The position numbers and the translations under genes are program-made. A stretch of 61,270 nucleotides of DNA from Planctomycetaceae bacterium (GTDB taxonomy: Bacteria; Planctomycetota; Planctomycetia; Planctomycetales; Planctomycetaceae): the NCBI GenBank assembly GCA_028284145.1, contig JANQSH010000078.1:1-61270 (forward strand). The letters run 5' to 3'. Below the pieces are notes generated by a model that was not told where the DNA came from, did not search any database, and was given only the letters and a program-made list of their open reading frames with translations. This document shows positions 8,715-20,300 of the stretch, piece by piece; positions within the stretch are counted from its first letter, which is position 1, and each line of letters opens with the position of its first letter.

Positions 8715-8857
8715 CTGCGGCGACTTGAGTTTCATCTGGAATTGTAATCGCAGGGCGGCGACCACTACAGTTAGTCCGACGGCCTTTTATATCTGTGGCG
8801 GCTTACGCTCCATTTGGAACTGTAATAGCCGGCCGCTATAAATGTGGTTTGCAATGA
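8715..8857 (+). repeat. Repeat family 2, two units in tandem
   Basis: Unit 1 starts ctgcggcgacttgag (8715) and unit 2 starts ctgtggcggctt (8793). Both continue with catttggaactg-like or catctggaattg-like sequence and a ccgctaca/ccgctata end. The same element occurs at 21441-21514 and 47698-47778. It sits directly beside family-1 copy C, as at 21.4 kb. Confidence 0.7.
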
Positions 8858-8954
8858 AGTCGCAGAAACCAAAACGATGTGGTTGGAGTTACTTTCCAAA
8901 CTGTACAATCGTGGAAACTGCAACTCAAGCACAATTCCGACACCAGATCGGATT

Positions 8955-11900
8955 TCACTGCGCGGTTCCGGCGGACGATGATGGACGACGGTGGCGAATG
9001 GCCAGAAATACTCCCCCCAACAACATCAGAAATAGTCCAATTGGGCTTACGGGCATTGGCAACAAAAAGTATATGAGCAATCCGACGACCAGCAATGCAA
9101 AGGGCACCATACGTGGTGGACCTTGCGTCCCTGCACCTTTTGCTGCAGCGGAAATTACAACAATGACGATCACAATCCAGATGGCCGACCACAGAAATCC
9201 AAGTCCACTGTCGAGAGATTCTCGCGACCGCAGATTCAGTGCCAGCTTCGGAGCTCCTCCCGCTTTAGTGAAGGAGTATTCTTTTCCGGTCGTGGGGATT
9301 TCCATATCGAGTGATAATCCGCCGACGGAAGCAAAGTCTGTCTGGACGAATCCCCAGCCTTCATTGACCGGCGATCCCGCCTGATCAATCTGCGACCACA
9401 GGTCAGATTGCTCCCCATTTTCCCGGAAAGGTCGCACATTGTTTCGCCCGTTTCCTGCATTCGTGTCGGGTGTATCTGGTGTGTCGGTTACGGGTAGCAA
9501 CCCTTGTGGAATTTGAACGGACGACTTGCCCTTCACTCGGTTTTGTTCCAGTCGTCTTGAAAGTTCACCCAACTGCTGTTTGCTCTGTGCGCGCACTTTC
9601 GTACGTGAACTCGGCCTGGAAGACGACTTTTCACCCGATTGGGATCCAGAGGCAGGTTTGGACTGCGGGCTGGCATGTTCGATGCGGAATCCCCTCCTGT
9701 CGCTCTCGTCACCTGGGTTCAGGCCCAGGTCATTGAAATTGTCCCGCAACAATTCCTGCTGCTGTTGCTCCAGGTCCTGTTTCAGACCATCGATTTCCAA
9801 CTGGAGATTCGAGAATCCGCCCGGCCTGGTGATGATCGCCTTTTGTTGCTGCGAGTCGGTGACGATGTTCTTTTTGTTGATCTCAATTTTTCCGAGAACT
9901 TCATCCAGCAGTTCCTGGTATCGTTCCCCTTCTTTGCCGGAGAACTGTTGAGCCGACCGATCCCAATTGCGCAGTTGGCTCTCTTTCTTCTGCAGATTTT
10001 CGTTGGCGAAGTAGTTTTGACGGTGTGTCAGTTTGCCGGTTTCCAGTTCCGAGCTGAGTTCGTGCAACTCCTTCAACAACGAAACCCGCTGTACCAATTC
10101 CGATTCTTCTGAGGTGGCAATGGACATATTGTTGCGATTCAGATCGCTCATCGGGTCGATTTCGAGGTCTTCGGGCAGGTACAAACGCCACCGCGTTTGT
10201 GCCACAGGCACACCATGTTCTCCATCAGTAACGACGTGAGGAGCGGGAAGATCCACATCGCGTCCCAGCGGTTTCCACTCGGGGGAATCGAGTGAGGAAA
10301 GCAGGCGGCCAGCGATGATCAGCCGGATCTCAAAAGAGGGTTCTGCCCGCGAGGTTTTTGGCAAAGGAACGAACAGCCGCCCCGATTCCCCGGCATTGCT
10401 TTTCACCGGTCGTGATGGTTGCCCCTGCACGAACAGCGACAAGAGCCGCGCGTTTTCTGGCAAATCGACCGCGAGAAACTGTCGCGTCCGATTGCGAACC
10501 CGATAGGTCGCCTGTGTCCGCCAGGTGCCGTCCCGTTCAAAAATTGTCAGTAAGTCGACCATGTTGACGACCGCCGCTGCACCGCTCTGCCTTTTTGGTC
10601 GGGTAATCCTCCAGCGGGGAATGACCGATTCGGATCGCAACTGCAGAATATCGGTTGCCTGAACGAGCCGCGATTCGCGCAATCGAATCTTGAGCGAATC
10701 CGCCTGGACAGGTTGCAGGTTGACGTCGGGAACTGTGACGAAATGGCTGGTCGACTGATCGACAAGAATGACAATCCGGCGTTGTGCGTCGAGTGTCTGA
10801 AATTCGCCATCGGTATTGACTGTCGCCACTTCGATCACAGGGACCGGTGCTGTCAATTCTTCGCTGATCGGGACGGGCAGCGTTGCCGTGCCATGAAGAT
10901 TGAATCGCTCACTTTGCGGTCGCTGGAGAAGGATATTCACTCGCGTGCGTCCATCGGGAAGAGAGGTTCGCTTGACCTGCCGAATGCCGGGTGTGAGAAA
11001 TCGAATTCGTCGGGCGATATCTTTCGGTAACGAGAAGGCAAACGAATCAGCCGGGGCCTGCTGGATGGTCCACTGCAGGACGAAGGTCATATCGACGAAA
11101 CTGTCGGCGACGGTAACCAGATTGATAACCTCAGCACGGAACTGAGGGCGTTGGCGCATCAGGGTCAGCAGCACGGGTGATGGTTCGAGATCACCACTCT
11201 GATAGGCAAAGGGAACATCGTCACCCACCAGGGATCGAAGTTGTTGCGACATGTTCCTCACATCGGCGTCTTCCCAGCCTTGCACGTCAAATTCCACTGC
11301 CGAGTACGATTCGTCGATCTGAATTCCCAGTGTTGTCGTTGCCTTGTCGACATCTGTCGCGTAAGGGACATTCACATCTGCGAAGTCGAATCCCGGATCG
11401 CGAGGTGTGCTGCCTCGCAGAATGACTTCAAACAGTCCCGTTCGCGGTTGCGGCATTTCGACGATCAGATCGCGTGCACCGGTCCGTCGGTTGATGACAA
11501 CATGCCAGTCCTGTATGGCTGTTGCATCGATCTTCAACGGTAGAAACTCCTCTGGCAATCGAACGGACACATGCGAACGAGGGGCGCTTTCCAGGTGGAA
11601 GGCAAACCGACTTTCAATGATGGTCTTCCGTTGCTGAACGTGGGCGGCATGCTGAGCTGAGACGTGTGCTTCCGGTTTTCGTCGCGAGACATCCAATGCC
11701 AATGCGAAGGGGCGCTGGTTGAAACGATAGGCAGACTGCAATTCGCCAGCGGATGTTTTCTGCAGTGAGGGACCACGATACTGTTCCCGGTTGATTTGCG
11801 ATAACTCATTACCGGAGTGACTGAGGATCGCAAACGAATCGGAAGCAAGAAGGCCGATCTGTCCTGCTTCGCGCGTGACATCGAGTGGATTGATCTGCGG

Positions 11901-14900
11901 AAACTGGACAGTACTTGCCTCACCCGAAACGATGAACTGTCGAAACAACCGGAATGTGATGCGGGTCGAATCGACCACATTGCGGCGGAGAAAAACCTGT
12001 ACCTTTCTCCGATTCGGCTGATCACCCGCTTCCACCCGCCAGCCGCCAACATCCTCACCAGACAGACGACGGACCTGAAAATCCATCGGCAGCGAAAAAG
12101 TCAACTCGGTGATAGCCCCCTGGCGGACGCGATAACGATATTCTGCCGTGACATCGAGCCCCGCATCGGTTATTGCCAAATTCGTGGAAGATTCCGCCTG
12201 CAAAAAAGTGCCGGCTTTCTGAGCATCCGTTTTGGGTTGCCAACTGACCGAAATTCGCCCTCCATCATCAATTGGAAAAGTGACGCGTTCCCGTTCACTC
12301 ACCGATTCCCGCCGGTAGTTTCCACTACTCCCATTCACTCGTATCTGCAGGTCGTTCTCGGGCATCTGCAAAGTCAACCGACCCGCTGCAACAGGATAGA
12401 GATGCAACATCATTGAACCAGCCGGGCCGGTGAACTCGGCATTGGCTTCAAATTTCAGGTCGACAACATGTTGCCCCGGCTTGTCGATCAACACCGCCAG
12501 TGTCCTGGATCTTGGCAGGGGAATCCCGGCGGGTGCGTTCGCATGCTGTGCACCCTGCTGCTCAAACTGTTGGAAGCCTCTCCTTTGCTGCGAGAACGGA
12601 TCTTGTGGAACAGGCTGTCGTGCTTCCTGCTGTAGACCGGGATTCGGCGCATTCGGATCATGTTGTTCAACTCCTTGTGGTGCGGCGGCGTGAAGTATCG
12701 TAACGAGTGGGGCCGGCTGGCCATTCAGCGTCGCTGAGGAGAGCGCCACCGGAGCGATTGGCAGAGGGATACGGATCTGTGAATCGCGAAAACTGTGCAC
12801 CACATATCGAGCCGACACGCTAACGCGTCGTGCGTCGAGTTGATCTTCACCTGTGTTAGCGGAAACAACCTCCGCTGAGTACGTCGCACCGCTGACAAAG
12901 CCATCAACAGGAGCAGCCGGTTTCACGCTCCGTTCCGGATAGGCGTGGTTCCACATTTTCAGGAACAGCGGTTGAGGCACGAAAACATGTCCGGCCTGCA
13001 GCGGGTCGGAACCGGGTTCAAAAGGAATGATGACCTGATCGCGTGAATTCGGTGGAACGGTTGCAGGTGATGGAACGCGAGATAGGGAAACGCGAAGACG
13101 TTCGTCTGACTGATTCGCAAGCGGTTGCGTACCAGATTGCTGGTTCGCGAGCGGGAGGTTGGCTTGTGGCGGAACCGCATTCGGTTGGAACGAATTCCTT
13201 GGAGAAAGCGGCGACTGGGCAAGCAGAAGGCAGCCGGAGTGGAACTGCCACAGAGTCAATGCGGCCAACAACGCGGCAGACGTCGTCGTACGGCGCTTCA
13301 TCCACGACGTTTTGCGGCGACAGAAATTCAGCGCACACAGTCCGAATTTCTGACAACAGATTGCACAACTCTGAATGACCCACAATGCAATACCACCGAG
13401 CGATCCGAAGAACAGGCCATCGAGAACGACCTGCCATGATATCGGTGCGACAGCGACAAGTGCCAAAGGCACAAACAGCCCGCTCACAGCCGCAATGACA
13501 CATACGCGGAGGGATGATTTCCGGATCCACCAGAACAGGCAGAGCGTTGCGATCAAGATGAAGAGTTGAAAAACCCGACTGAGATCGCGATGGGCATAAG
13601 TCACTGCGAGCCGAATGACGGATGTGTCCATTTCGGAACCGACATAACGAAATGTGTACAGGGAATAATCCGCCGGAGCGTCAAGGTTCATCGCCAACGA
13701 CAACCTGGCCTGGTTTTCGGTTGTCATGCGGGCGGGTGCTGGCTTCGTTGGCCTGGGTTTGTTGGCGATGGGTGTTGAGCTTTTGCCAGTCTGTGGGGCG
13801 GATTCGTCTATTGTATTATCGGCATTCCCGTCACCGAAGGGGTCGGTAGCGGGTTGATTTGCAGTGGGTCCGGCTGGCTGTTGAACTGGTGGTGTTTCCG
13901 GAACAGGCTGTGACATCGGCTCAGACGGATTTGCGACATGTTCTTCCGCTTTGTCCTCCCCAGGTTGTTCCGGAGGCTTGTCGCTGTCAGTCGCCTCACC
14001 TTGACTTTCCCCCGATTCGCCATCGAAATTTTCTTCAAACCCGGCGTTATCCTCTGTCATCTCCTCTTGCCAGAGGTGATCCGCACCGGACATCGGAGCC
14101 GACTTTTGTTTGGCTATGGAATCGGTCATCTGACCGGGAGCGGCTTCATACAAACCAGTCTGAAGGGTTAAACCGGCGATCACCACAACACCCAATCCCC
14201 CTGCCAGCAGGAGCAGACCACCACAACCCCACAATCCCCAGCGACGGTAACTCAACGTCAACAACAACAGGATCGCTGCCAAAATTGCCACGACAAGACA
14301 TTGCTGCCAGAGTTGATCGAGAGGAGGCAGTCCGAATTCCTGCTCCAACCAGCCAAGAACGCTGATTCGTTCCAATGGCTGCTGTGCATGAAATCGACCC
14401 GAATGATCGAGCAATGCCATTTCGGGGGGATGAGCCACCTCCCATTCCCGTTCCAGAATCACCAGTGGATGCAGCTTGCCATTACCACCAGCCACCTGCA
14501 GTTCCGGGGCAACGGCTTCCAGGCGACCAAACAGATCGAGCTCAGGCATTTGTGTCCGGTAGGAGATTTTGAGTTGACGGGGCGCTTCCACCGACTCCGG
14601 CGCTGGCAGCGGAATGAACCACCGGCCATCTCTTTGACGAACTTCGATCGGCTTCTCATCCAGTGTGGCCGACCACAAATCGGCTGACTCCTCCGGCGTG
14701 ATGTGAATGGCCTGGACTCCCACCGCGCGGAACTGCATCTCCAATCGGTTCTGAACTGGACAGCGATCGCCTTCCATGCCCCGACCAGGAATTGACGTCA
14801 TGGACAGTTGCGAACAAACCGCACGAGGAACTGCCACCCGCTTGAAACGCTGCTCGGTAAACGTGACACGGAATTGCGGCTGTGAGTGATGATACGCCGC

Positions 14901-17321
14901 AACGATTCTTTCCCGTGGAACATAAGCCTCGGTCGACATCGGGATGCGGTCAAAAAAGTCCAGCAGGTCAACCGGATCCACGTCCGACAAGGGTAACTCG
15001 TTGGCGTCGACTGCTGTGATTGACAATCGTTGATCCGGTGCCGCTTCAATTGCCAGATGACCGTCCACCCGCTCGGCCGCCGGAACGCGCAGTGTATGTG
15101 GAGAAAATACCTGCGTGTCGTTGGGCCGAGGGGTTTCGACATTGGTTGTCAACAAAACTTTGCCTGTCAGCAGGCGGTCAAAACGAATGTTCCAGAACTT
15201 TTCGCCTCCCTCCTTACGATCCAACTGCTGTTCCACGATCAACGTGTTGCTTTGGCGAACATACTTCGTGCCGCCATCAGAAGGCATCTGAACTGGTAGC
15301 AAAGCCTGAAACTGCAAGTCGTCATTCGTATGGTCTGGCAGGGCAATTTCCAGATCACGAACGCCGCTGCCGGAAACATCCAGCAATACTTCCAGTCGTG
15401 TCCGCAAGGTATCCGGATCGAGTCGCGAGATTGCCAACGTGTGAGCGGCGATCTGTGCCGGGCGGGTCGAGACGTGCAGGTTTCCCGAAAACCGCGTATC
15501 CTGGTATTCATATCCGAATCGCTCGTCATGTTTCCCCAGAAAAGCGGGGTCGAGTCCAGTGATGTTATCTGGTTTGACCAGAAAGCTCTCCTCCGCCTTG
15601 ATGAGAAAATACCCTTCAGTGACGGAGCTTCCCAACAGTCGGACTTCCGGCAATGCAAAATCGACACTTTCGTTCAGGGGTGGCCAATCTTCCATCTCCC
15701 GACGCGCCACGAGTAGAAACTTCATGGATTCACCCGGCTGCAGTGGTGGAGCGAGGGGAACGCGAATCTGATTGACGCCTGCCTCTTCCGACAACATCTG
15801 CCAGTCATCGACCGATTCTTCTGACCCCTCGCCTTTTGCGCCAATCGATTGCAGGCTGACGCCGGTCACCGACCATTCCGCCGGTATTGTCAGATTCAAA
15901 TCGAACAGCGGTGCGAATTCCGTTTGCACGGTTGCCGTCACCAACAGATCCAGACCCTGTTGATTGATGTCTATTCCGGTCGTCAAAGCGGCCTGAATCT
16001 CGCGCTGCTTCATCTGCGTGATAAAAGAGGCATCGAAGTCTTCCCGCCACGCGTTAAACCGCAGCTCCGAATGAGCGTTATCCTCGGCCAGCACCAAATC
16101 CTTGAACAATGCGATCTCTTCCTCCTGACCCATGCGCTGGATTCCGTCCGACTTCAACTGTGTGACACGGACGCGATGCGGATGTCGAACGACAATGCGG
16201 CTGATGTGCGATGACACATTTTTGATCGAGAGCGTGGGAAAGCGCCAACTCTCGCCGACTGGGACCGACATCATTCCCTTCAAAACGACCTTGCGCTGGC
16301 CGTCAAACGGTTGACGGTAATTAAGCGTCAATTCGGTCCGTTGAGGGTTCTCGTTGGAATCTGCCAATTGCCAATCTTCCAGACCGGACGAATGCACATC
16401 GGCAATCTCCAGCAACTTTGGAACATCCATTGTAAGGCGATCGAGTTGCCGACCGTGAACCTGCAACGCCGTGACAGCCTGCCAGGAAACCTCGCCCGGT
16501 ACGACGTATGCTCCACTGGCTGTCGTGGCGAGAATCAACGCGTCGGTCGTTGCCTGAGATTTGTGGTCGGTAAATTGCAATGTCAACTCTCGCAGCCCAC
16601 CGCATGCCACCTCGAACCGCTGCGCATCGTTGTCGACTGCATCAGAATTTTCAACCGGTTGAATCTCCAGCCCATTGACGATCACGTTTTTTCCAACCGG
16701 TAGAGTGAGTGTCAATTTTCCCGGAACATTCTGCAGCAATCGGAAGGAAGCAACTTGATCGCTGCCGACGCTGACCAGTTGCGTGGTCAATTGCATATTC
16801 AAGCGGTGTTGCCCGACCTGATCGTGCAGCAAATAGAGTGATTGCGCGCCACCACCGTGGTGCCCTGCTGTCCGTCCAAGTCTGGCCGGCTCGCCATTGA
16901 CGGTCGCGCTTTCGACCGACAGCCGACTGAAGAGGAGCGGGATCTTCTGCCAGTGATCCGCAAATTGTGTCAGGTCGATTTCGGCCGTAATCTGGAGTTG
17001 ATCATCCTTGATTTCACCAGAATACCTCGCCCCGGTGACTAGGGGTTGTTGTGGAAGTTGGGGTTGGGTTCGTTTCGCCTCACTGGCCTTTTCGTATAAT
17101 TCTTCGAAATCCTTTCGGGGCAGCAACACGCCTTTCTGATCGGGCGTCAGAAGTTGATGTAACTCGGACACCGGAACATAGTGATGCTGAATCGGAATGC
17201 CAGCAGATTCCGGGGTTGGTGCCTGAGCCTGCAGCGCTGCATTCAACGTCGCGACAACGAATGCCGTAAACAGGAAAAACAGACTTGCGAATCGTTGGGT
17301 TGAGATGATTGTGTGACACAT
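8955..17321 (-). CDS. Giant exported membrane protein, two fused paralogous units
   Basis: 2788 aa, family not recognised. Residues 1-34 are a signal peptide. Unit 2 of the locus spans 1-1340: motif VLLPRKDFEELYEKA (65-79), ARYSGEI (98-104), beta-rich repeats to about 990, helices at about 1007-1024 and 1030-1053, an acidic Pro/Gln-rich linker (1060-1200), then helices at about 1250-1266, 1272-1295 and 1299-1323. Unit 3 starts at Met1341 with a signal-like segment (MKRRTTTSAALLAAL), then VFVPQPLFLKMW (1446-1457), ATYSAEV, more repeats, a Gln-rich coiled coil (about 2405-2535), the motif TGKEYSF near 2680 and three C-terminal helices. Most of the mass should be outside the cytoplasmic membrane. 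The 1250-aa paralog lies 68 bases upstream. The internal signal suggests fusion of two genes or a polyprotein. Confidence 0.85.
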   Translation of the reverse strand: MCHTIISTQRFASLFFLFTAFVVATLNAALQAQAPTPESAGIPIQHHYVPVSELHQLLTPDQKGVLLPRKDFEELYEKASEAKRTQPQLPQQPLVTGARYSGEIKDDQLQITAEIDLTQFADHWQKIPLLFSRLSVESATVNGEPARLGRTAGHHGGGAQSLYLLHDQVGQHRLNMQLTTQLVSVGSDQVASFRLLQNVPGKLTLTLPVGKNVIVNGLEIQPVENSDAVDNDAQRFEVACGGLRELTLQFTDHKSQATTDALILATTASGAYVVPGEVSWQAVTALQVHGRQLDRLTMDVPKLLEIADVHSSGLEDWQLADSNENPQRTELTLNYRQPFDGQRKVVLKGMMSVPVGESWRFPTLSIKNVSSHISRIVVRHPHRVRVTQLKSDGIQRMGQEEEIALFKDLVLAEDNAHSELRFNAWREDFDASFITQMKQREIQAALTTGIDINQQGLDLLVTATVQTEFAPLFDLNLTIPAEWSVTGVSLQSIGAKGEGSEESVDDWQMLSEEAGVNQIRVPLAPPLQPGESMKFLLVARREMEDWPPLNESVDFALPEVRLLGSSVTEGYFLIKAEESFLVKPDNITGLDPAFLGKHDERFGYEYQDTRFSGNLHVSTRPAQIAAHTLAISRLDPDTLRTRLEVLLDVSGSGVRDLEIALPDHTNDDLQFQALLPVQMPSDGGTKYVRQSNTLIVEQQLDRKEGGEKFWNIRFDRLLTGKVLLTTNVETPRPNDTQVFSPHTLRVPAAERVDGHLAIEAAPDQRLSITAVDANELPLSDVDPVDLLDFFDRIPMSTEAYVPRERIVAAYHHSQPQFRVTFTEQRFKRVAVPRAVCSQLSMTSIPGRGMEGDRCPVQNRLEMQFRAVGVQAIHITPEESADLWSATLDEKPIEVRQRDGRWFIPLPAPESVEAPRQLKISYRTQMPELDLFGRLEAVAPELQVAGGNGKLHPLVILEREWEVAHPPEMALLDHSGRFHAQQPLERISVLGWLEQEFGLPPLDQLWQQCLVVAILAAILLLLTLSYRRWGLWGCGGLLLLAGGLGVVVIAGLTLQTGLYEAAPGQMTDSIAKQKSAPMSGADHLWQEEMTEDNAGFEENFDGESGESQGEATDSDKPPEQPGEDKAEEHVANPSEPMSQPVPETPPVQQPAGPTANQPATDPFGDGNADNTIDESAPQTGKSSTPIANKPRPTKPAPARMTTENQARLSLAMNLDAPADYSLYTFRYVGSEMDTSVIRLAVTYAHRDLSRVFQLFILIATLCLFWWIRKSSLRVCVIAAVSGLFVPLALVAVAPISWQVVLDGLFFGSLGGIALWVIQSCAICCQKFGLCALNFCRRKTSWMKRRTTTSAALLAALTLWQFHSGCLLLAQSPLSPRNSFQPNAVPPQANLPLANQQSGTQPLANQSDERLRVSLSRVPSPATVPPNSRDQVIIPFEPGSDPLQAGHVFVPQPLFLKMWNHAYPERSVKPAAPVDGFVSGATYSAEVVSANTGEDQLDARRVSVSARYVVHSFRDSQIRIPLPIAPVALSSATLNGQPAPLVTILHAAAPQGVEQHDPNAPNPGLQQEARQPVPQDPFSQQRRGFQQFEQQGAQHANAPAGIPLPRSRTLAVLIDKPGQHVVDLKFEANAEFTGPAGSMMLHLYPVAAGRLTLQMPENDLQIRVNGSSGNYRRESVSERERVTFPIDDGGRISVSWQPKTDAQKAGTFLQAESSTNLAITDAGLDVTAEYRYRVRQGAITELTFSLPMDFQVRRLSGEDVGGWRVEAGDQPNRRKVQVFLRRNVVDSTRITFRLFRQFIVSGEASTVQFPQINPLDVTREAGQIGLLASDSFAILSHSGNELSQINREQYRGPSLQKTSAGELQSAYRFNQRPFALALDVSRRKPEAHVSAQHAAHVQQRKTIIESRFAFHLESAPRSHVSVRLPEEFLPLKIDATAIQDWHVVINRRTGARDLIVEMPQPRTGLFEVILRGSTPRDPGFDFADVNVPYATDVDKATTTLGIQIDESYSAVEFDVQGWEDADVRNMSQQLRSLVGDDVPFAYQSGDLEPSPVLLTLMRQRPQFRAEVINLVTVADSFVDMTFVLQWTIQQAPADSFAFSLPKDIARRIRFLTPGIRQVKRTSLPDGRTRVNILLQRPQSERFNLHGTATLPVPISEELTAPVPVIEVATVNTDGEFQTLDAQRRIVILVDQSTSHFVTVPDVNLQPVQADSLKIRLRESRLVQATDILQLRSESVIPRWRITRPKRQSGAAAVVNMVDLLTIFERDGTWRTQATYRVRNRTRQFLAVDLPENARLLSLFVQGQPSRPVKSNAGESGRLFVPLPKTSRAEPSFEIRLIIAGRLLSSLDSPEWKPLGRDVDLPAPHVVTDGEHGVPVAQTRWRLYLPEDLEIDPMSDLNRNNMSIATSEESELVQRVSLLKELHELSSELETGKLTHRQNYFANENLQKKESQLRNWDRSAQQFSGKEGERYQELLDEVLGKIEINKKNIVTDSQQQKAIITRPGGFSNLQLEIDGLKQDLEQQQQELLRDNFNDLGLNPGDESDRRGFRIEHASPQSKPASGSQSGEKSSSRPSSRTKVRAQSKQQLGELSRRLEQNRVKGKSSVQIPQGLLPVTDTPDTPDTNAGNGRNNVRPFRENGEQSDLWSQIDQAGSPVNEGWGFVQTDFASVGGLSLDMEIPTTGKEYSFTKAGGAPKLALNLRSRESLDSGLGFLWSAIWIVIVIVVISAAAKGAGTQGPPRMVPFALLVVGLLIYFLLPMPVSPIGLFLMLLGGVFLAIRHRRPSSSAGTAQ

Positions 17322-17389
17322 CTGAGTACTTCTTTTCGATGGCCGTTGCGTGTTGCCGTTCCATCCGACAGTCAGGGAAAACGATCGGA

Positions 17390-20300
17390 TCAGGTGCGCG
17401 ACTCGGGTGGTTTTTCTTCCGAGTTATCTCCGGTTTGAGACGGGGTGGATGATGCCTCCTCGTTCTCAGACTGATTATCCTCTGTCTCTTTGTCCGACGT
17501 CTTCACTGCTGTCTCCACCGATGGCTCTTTCGAAGAAGGAACGCCTGCTTTGGTTTCTGGTGAAGATGATCTGACATCGTCCGACGACCGGACATCCGGA
17601 GCTTCATTCGTAACTGCCGATGTTGCCACGCCTGCAACCGCCGGTTGAAGACGGCGTCCAAACAAAGCATGAATCATCCAGATGCCCAGCATGACGATTA
17701 GACCATACTGAGCCGCCTTGAAAGTCTGCATCACCGTCTCGACATCTTTCAGTGCATAGAGCGCGGCGACGAACGCCACCAACAGAAGAATGCCCAGTTT
17801 GTTCTCCCAGGATGTCCGCCGCAGAACAAATCCGACAACAACCAATGTCCCACTGATAAACCATGTGTAAAACACAGTATTCCACCAGGAAAACTGCACA
17901 GAGTCTTTCGCACCCAACGTGCTGAAGGCATATGGTTTGCCCTGGCTGGGGAATTCCACCATGCCTCCCGCCCCACCGCCGATCCATTCTTCCAGCACGG
18001 CGTTCACCTGTTTGGGCAGGCGATGCCGGATCAGCTCATCGCGACTGAAACGACTCGATCGGCGAATGAGTGTGATGTCGTCCGGCATCCAGATGACCGT
18101 CCTCAACTGCTGCTGCACCACATTGCCATTGTGATGATTTCCAATGCGGGGAAACTGCAAATTCAACAACCCGGCACTGGATGCAAAAGCAGTGGTTTTG
18201 GTTCGTAGATGAAACGTCAGCCAAAATTCCTCATTGGAGTTCTTCGTTCGAGCGACGTTGACATACCGCAATTCCCAGCCGTTGTTGTGTGGTTGCGAGT
18301 CATCCATTTCGAGATCGACCGCCTGCCCATCGAGGTAATTGTTCAGCGGCACGAAACCTTCAGGAAAATCGACAGCGAGGCGTTGGCGTTCGCTGCTCTT
18401 CATTCGATATCGACAGCGATAGGTGGCGGTCTGATCACGACCAATCACCACTTCAATTAAGGCGCGGGAGACAACCGTCTCGACCACTTCCTGGATTTTG
18501 TGCTTTTCGGATTCGAGCGTGATCGAAACCGGTTGCCTGAAATAACGAAACGCGAGACTCCCCTGCCCCGACAGACGGGTCAATTCCCGGATGTCAATCG
18601 CCTCGACCGATTCGTGCAGATCATGGACAGAAAGCGATAGCGATTGATCGCTGGAAACGGCAACTTCCCCCACAACTCGGGCCAAAGGCAATTCCGGTTG
18701 GCCTTCCTCTCCGGCGGGCAGTCCCTGCACGCGAATCGGATAGACCCGAATCACCTGCCCCTCTTCTCTGCCGGTGGCCAACGGCTGGTCAATCACCAGC
18801 GCGGTTTTCCTCTTTGGTGGAGATTCGTTTTCTTCGCCTGCTTCAGCGTCGGATTCATCTCCCGCTTCGCCATCACCGGCATCGATCTGCTCCGCTTCTC
18901 CCTGGTTGTCAGCCGCGGCATTGTCCCCAGGTTTTGCCTCATCTTCCGATGTTGGCTTGATGTCATAACGGACGAGAAACTGGACATCGCCGAGTATTTC
19001 ATTGCGTGTCACAACCGTCCAGAACGACCAGCCATCTTCGACCACTTCATCCCGGGTTTTCTGTTTGATCTCGGTCTGATCGCCCACGCTTTCGATTTGA
19101 ACCGATTGCGAGACGGCTTCCGGAACGGCGAAACGAAATGTGTCGACGCCTGCATGTTCCACGTGATAGGTCAGAGTCGTCTGCACGGTTGACTGCTCTT
19201 CGTGAACGGAAACGACCGTCCCGATGTCCGCTGTAAGTCGAGTCGGACGCCGAACGAGCCGGGCCGCCAATGCAACCGGCTGACGATGGAATGTCCAGGA
19301 TGCCACAAACCGTGCATTGTTGACAGGCGGTGCGGAAGTCTGCGAAGCGGGATACAGCCCCTGAATATCTTGGGGGCGAGTCACAACATCGATCGCTGGC
19401 GGCGCGTACAACTGAAACTGGCCCGATTCTCTCTGAACATTCAAGGGCCGAATCACCGGCATGTCGTATCGCCTTTCGTCGTTTTGGATTTCAATGTCCG
19501 TATGACCGGTGATCTGAATTGGCAAAGCGTCCCTGTGCCGACTGTTCAGAGATACGATCAATTGCCGTGACTTTTCATCGACGTGATATTCTTTCATGTT
19601 CGTTGCGTTGACCGAGTCGATTTCCAGATTCTCTGGCAGTTGCAAATTCAGTTCAAATACACCAGCCCGCTCAATTGTGTAATTCAAGTTCGTCTGCAGT
19701 TCAATTCGGTCTTTTCGTAACACCCATCGCGACTGATTTGCAGCAACCAGCCGAGGCTGCACTTTGTTTGCCTGGATCAGCAGTTGGAATTGCGACTGGT
19801 AAAACCGGTACGTGAAAAGCCCCCGTGACGCTTCACCCTTGTCGCGTGGTCCTGCATCCGTCCGGGTGAGGCCTTCCTGCTTCTCGACGTTCAGAGAAAT
19901 CTCCGAGCCGTGCGAGACTGTCAGTTTGCCGCTCTCCCGCACAACCCCCGTCGAGTGAATGCCGAACACCGTCCCATCTTTGGAAACACCGGCGACCGGA
20001 AATGCCTCTTCAGGTTGTGACGCTTCGGTATGGACTTCCAGTGTCAGCGTTTCGCGAACAGGGCTGAGCGTTTCAACGGTGATCAACTGACGTCCTTCTT
20101 TTTCGGTTGCTCGCCAACCCTTCAATCGCGCTGAGGGACTGGAGACGTCGAGTACGCGGTGACCGGCCGGCACCTGGATTTCGGCCTTCGACAGTTCCCC
20201 TCGCAAAATGCGATACACCAGTGTGGCGTCGGTGTGAACCAGTCCGTCACCAATACGCACACGGAGATCATTTTCCACACTTGTGAGGAGTTCCATTTCC

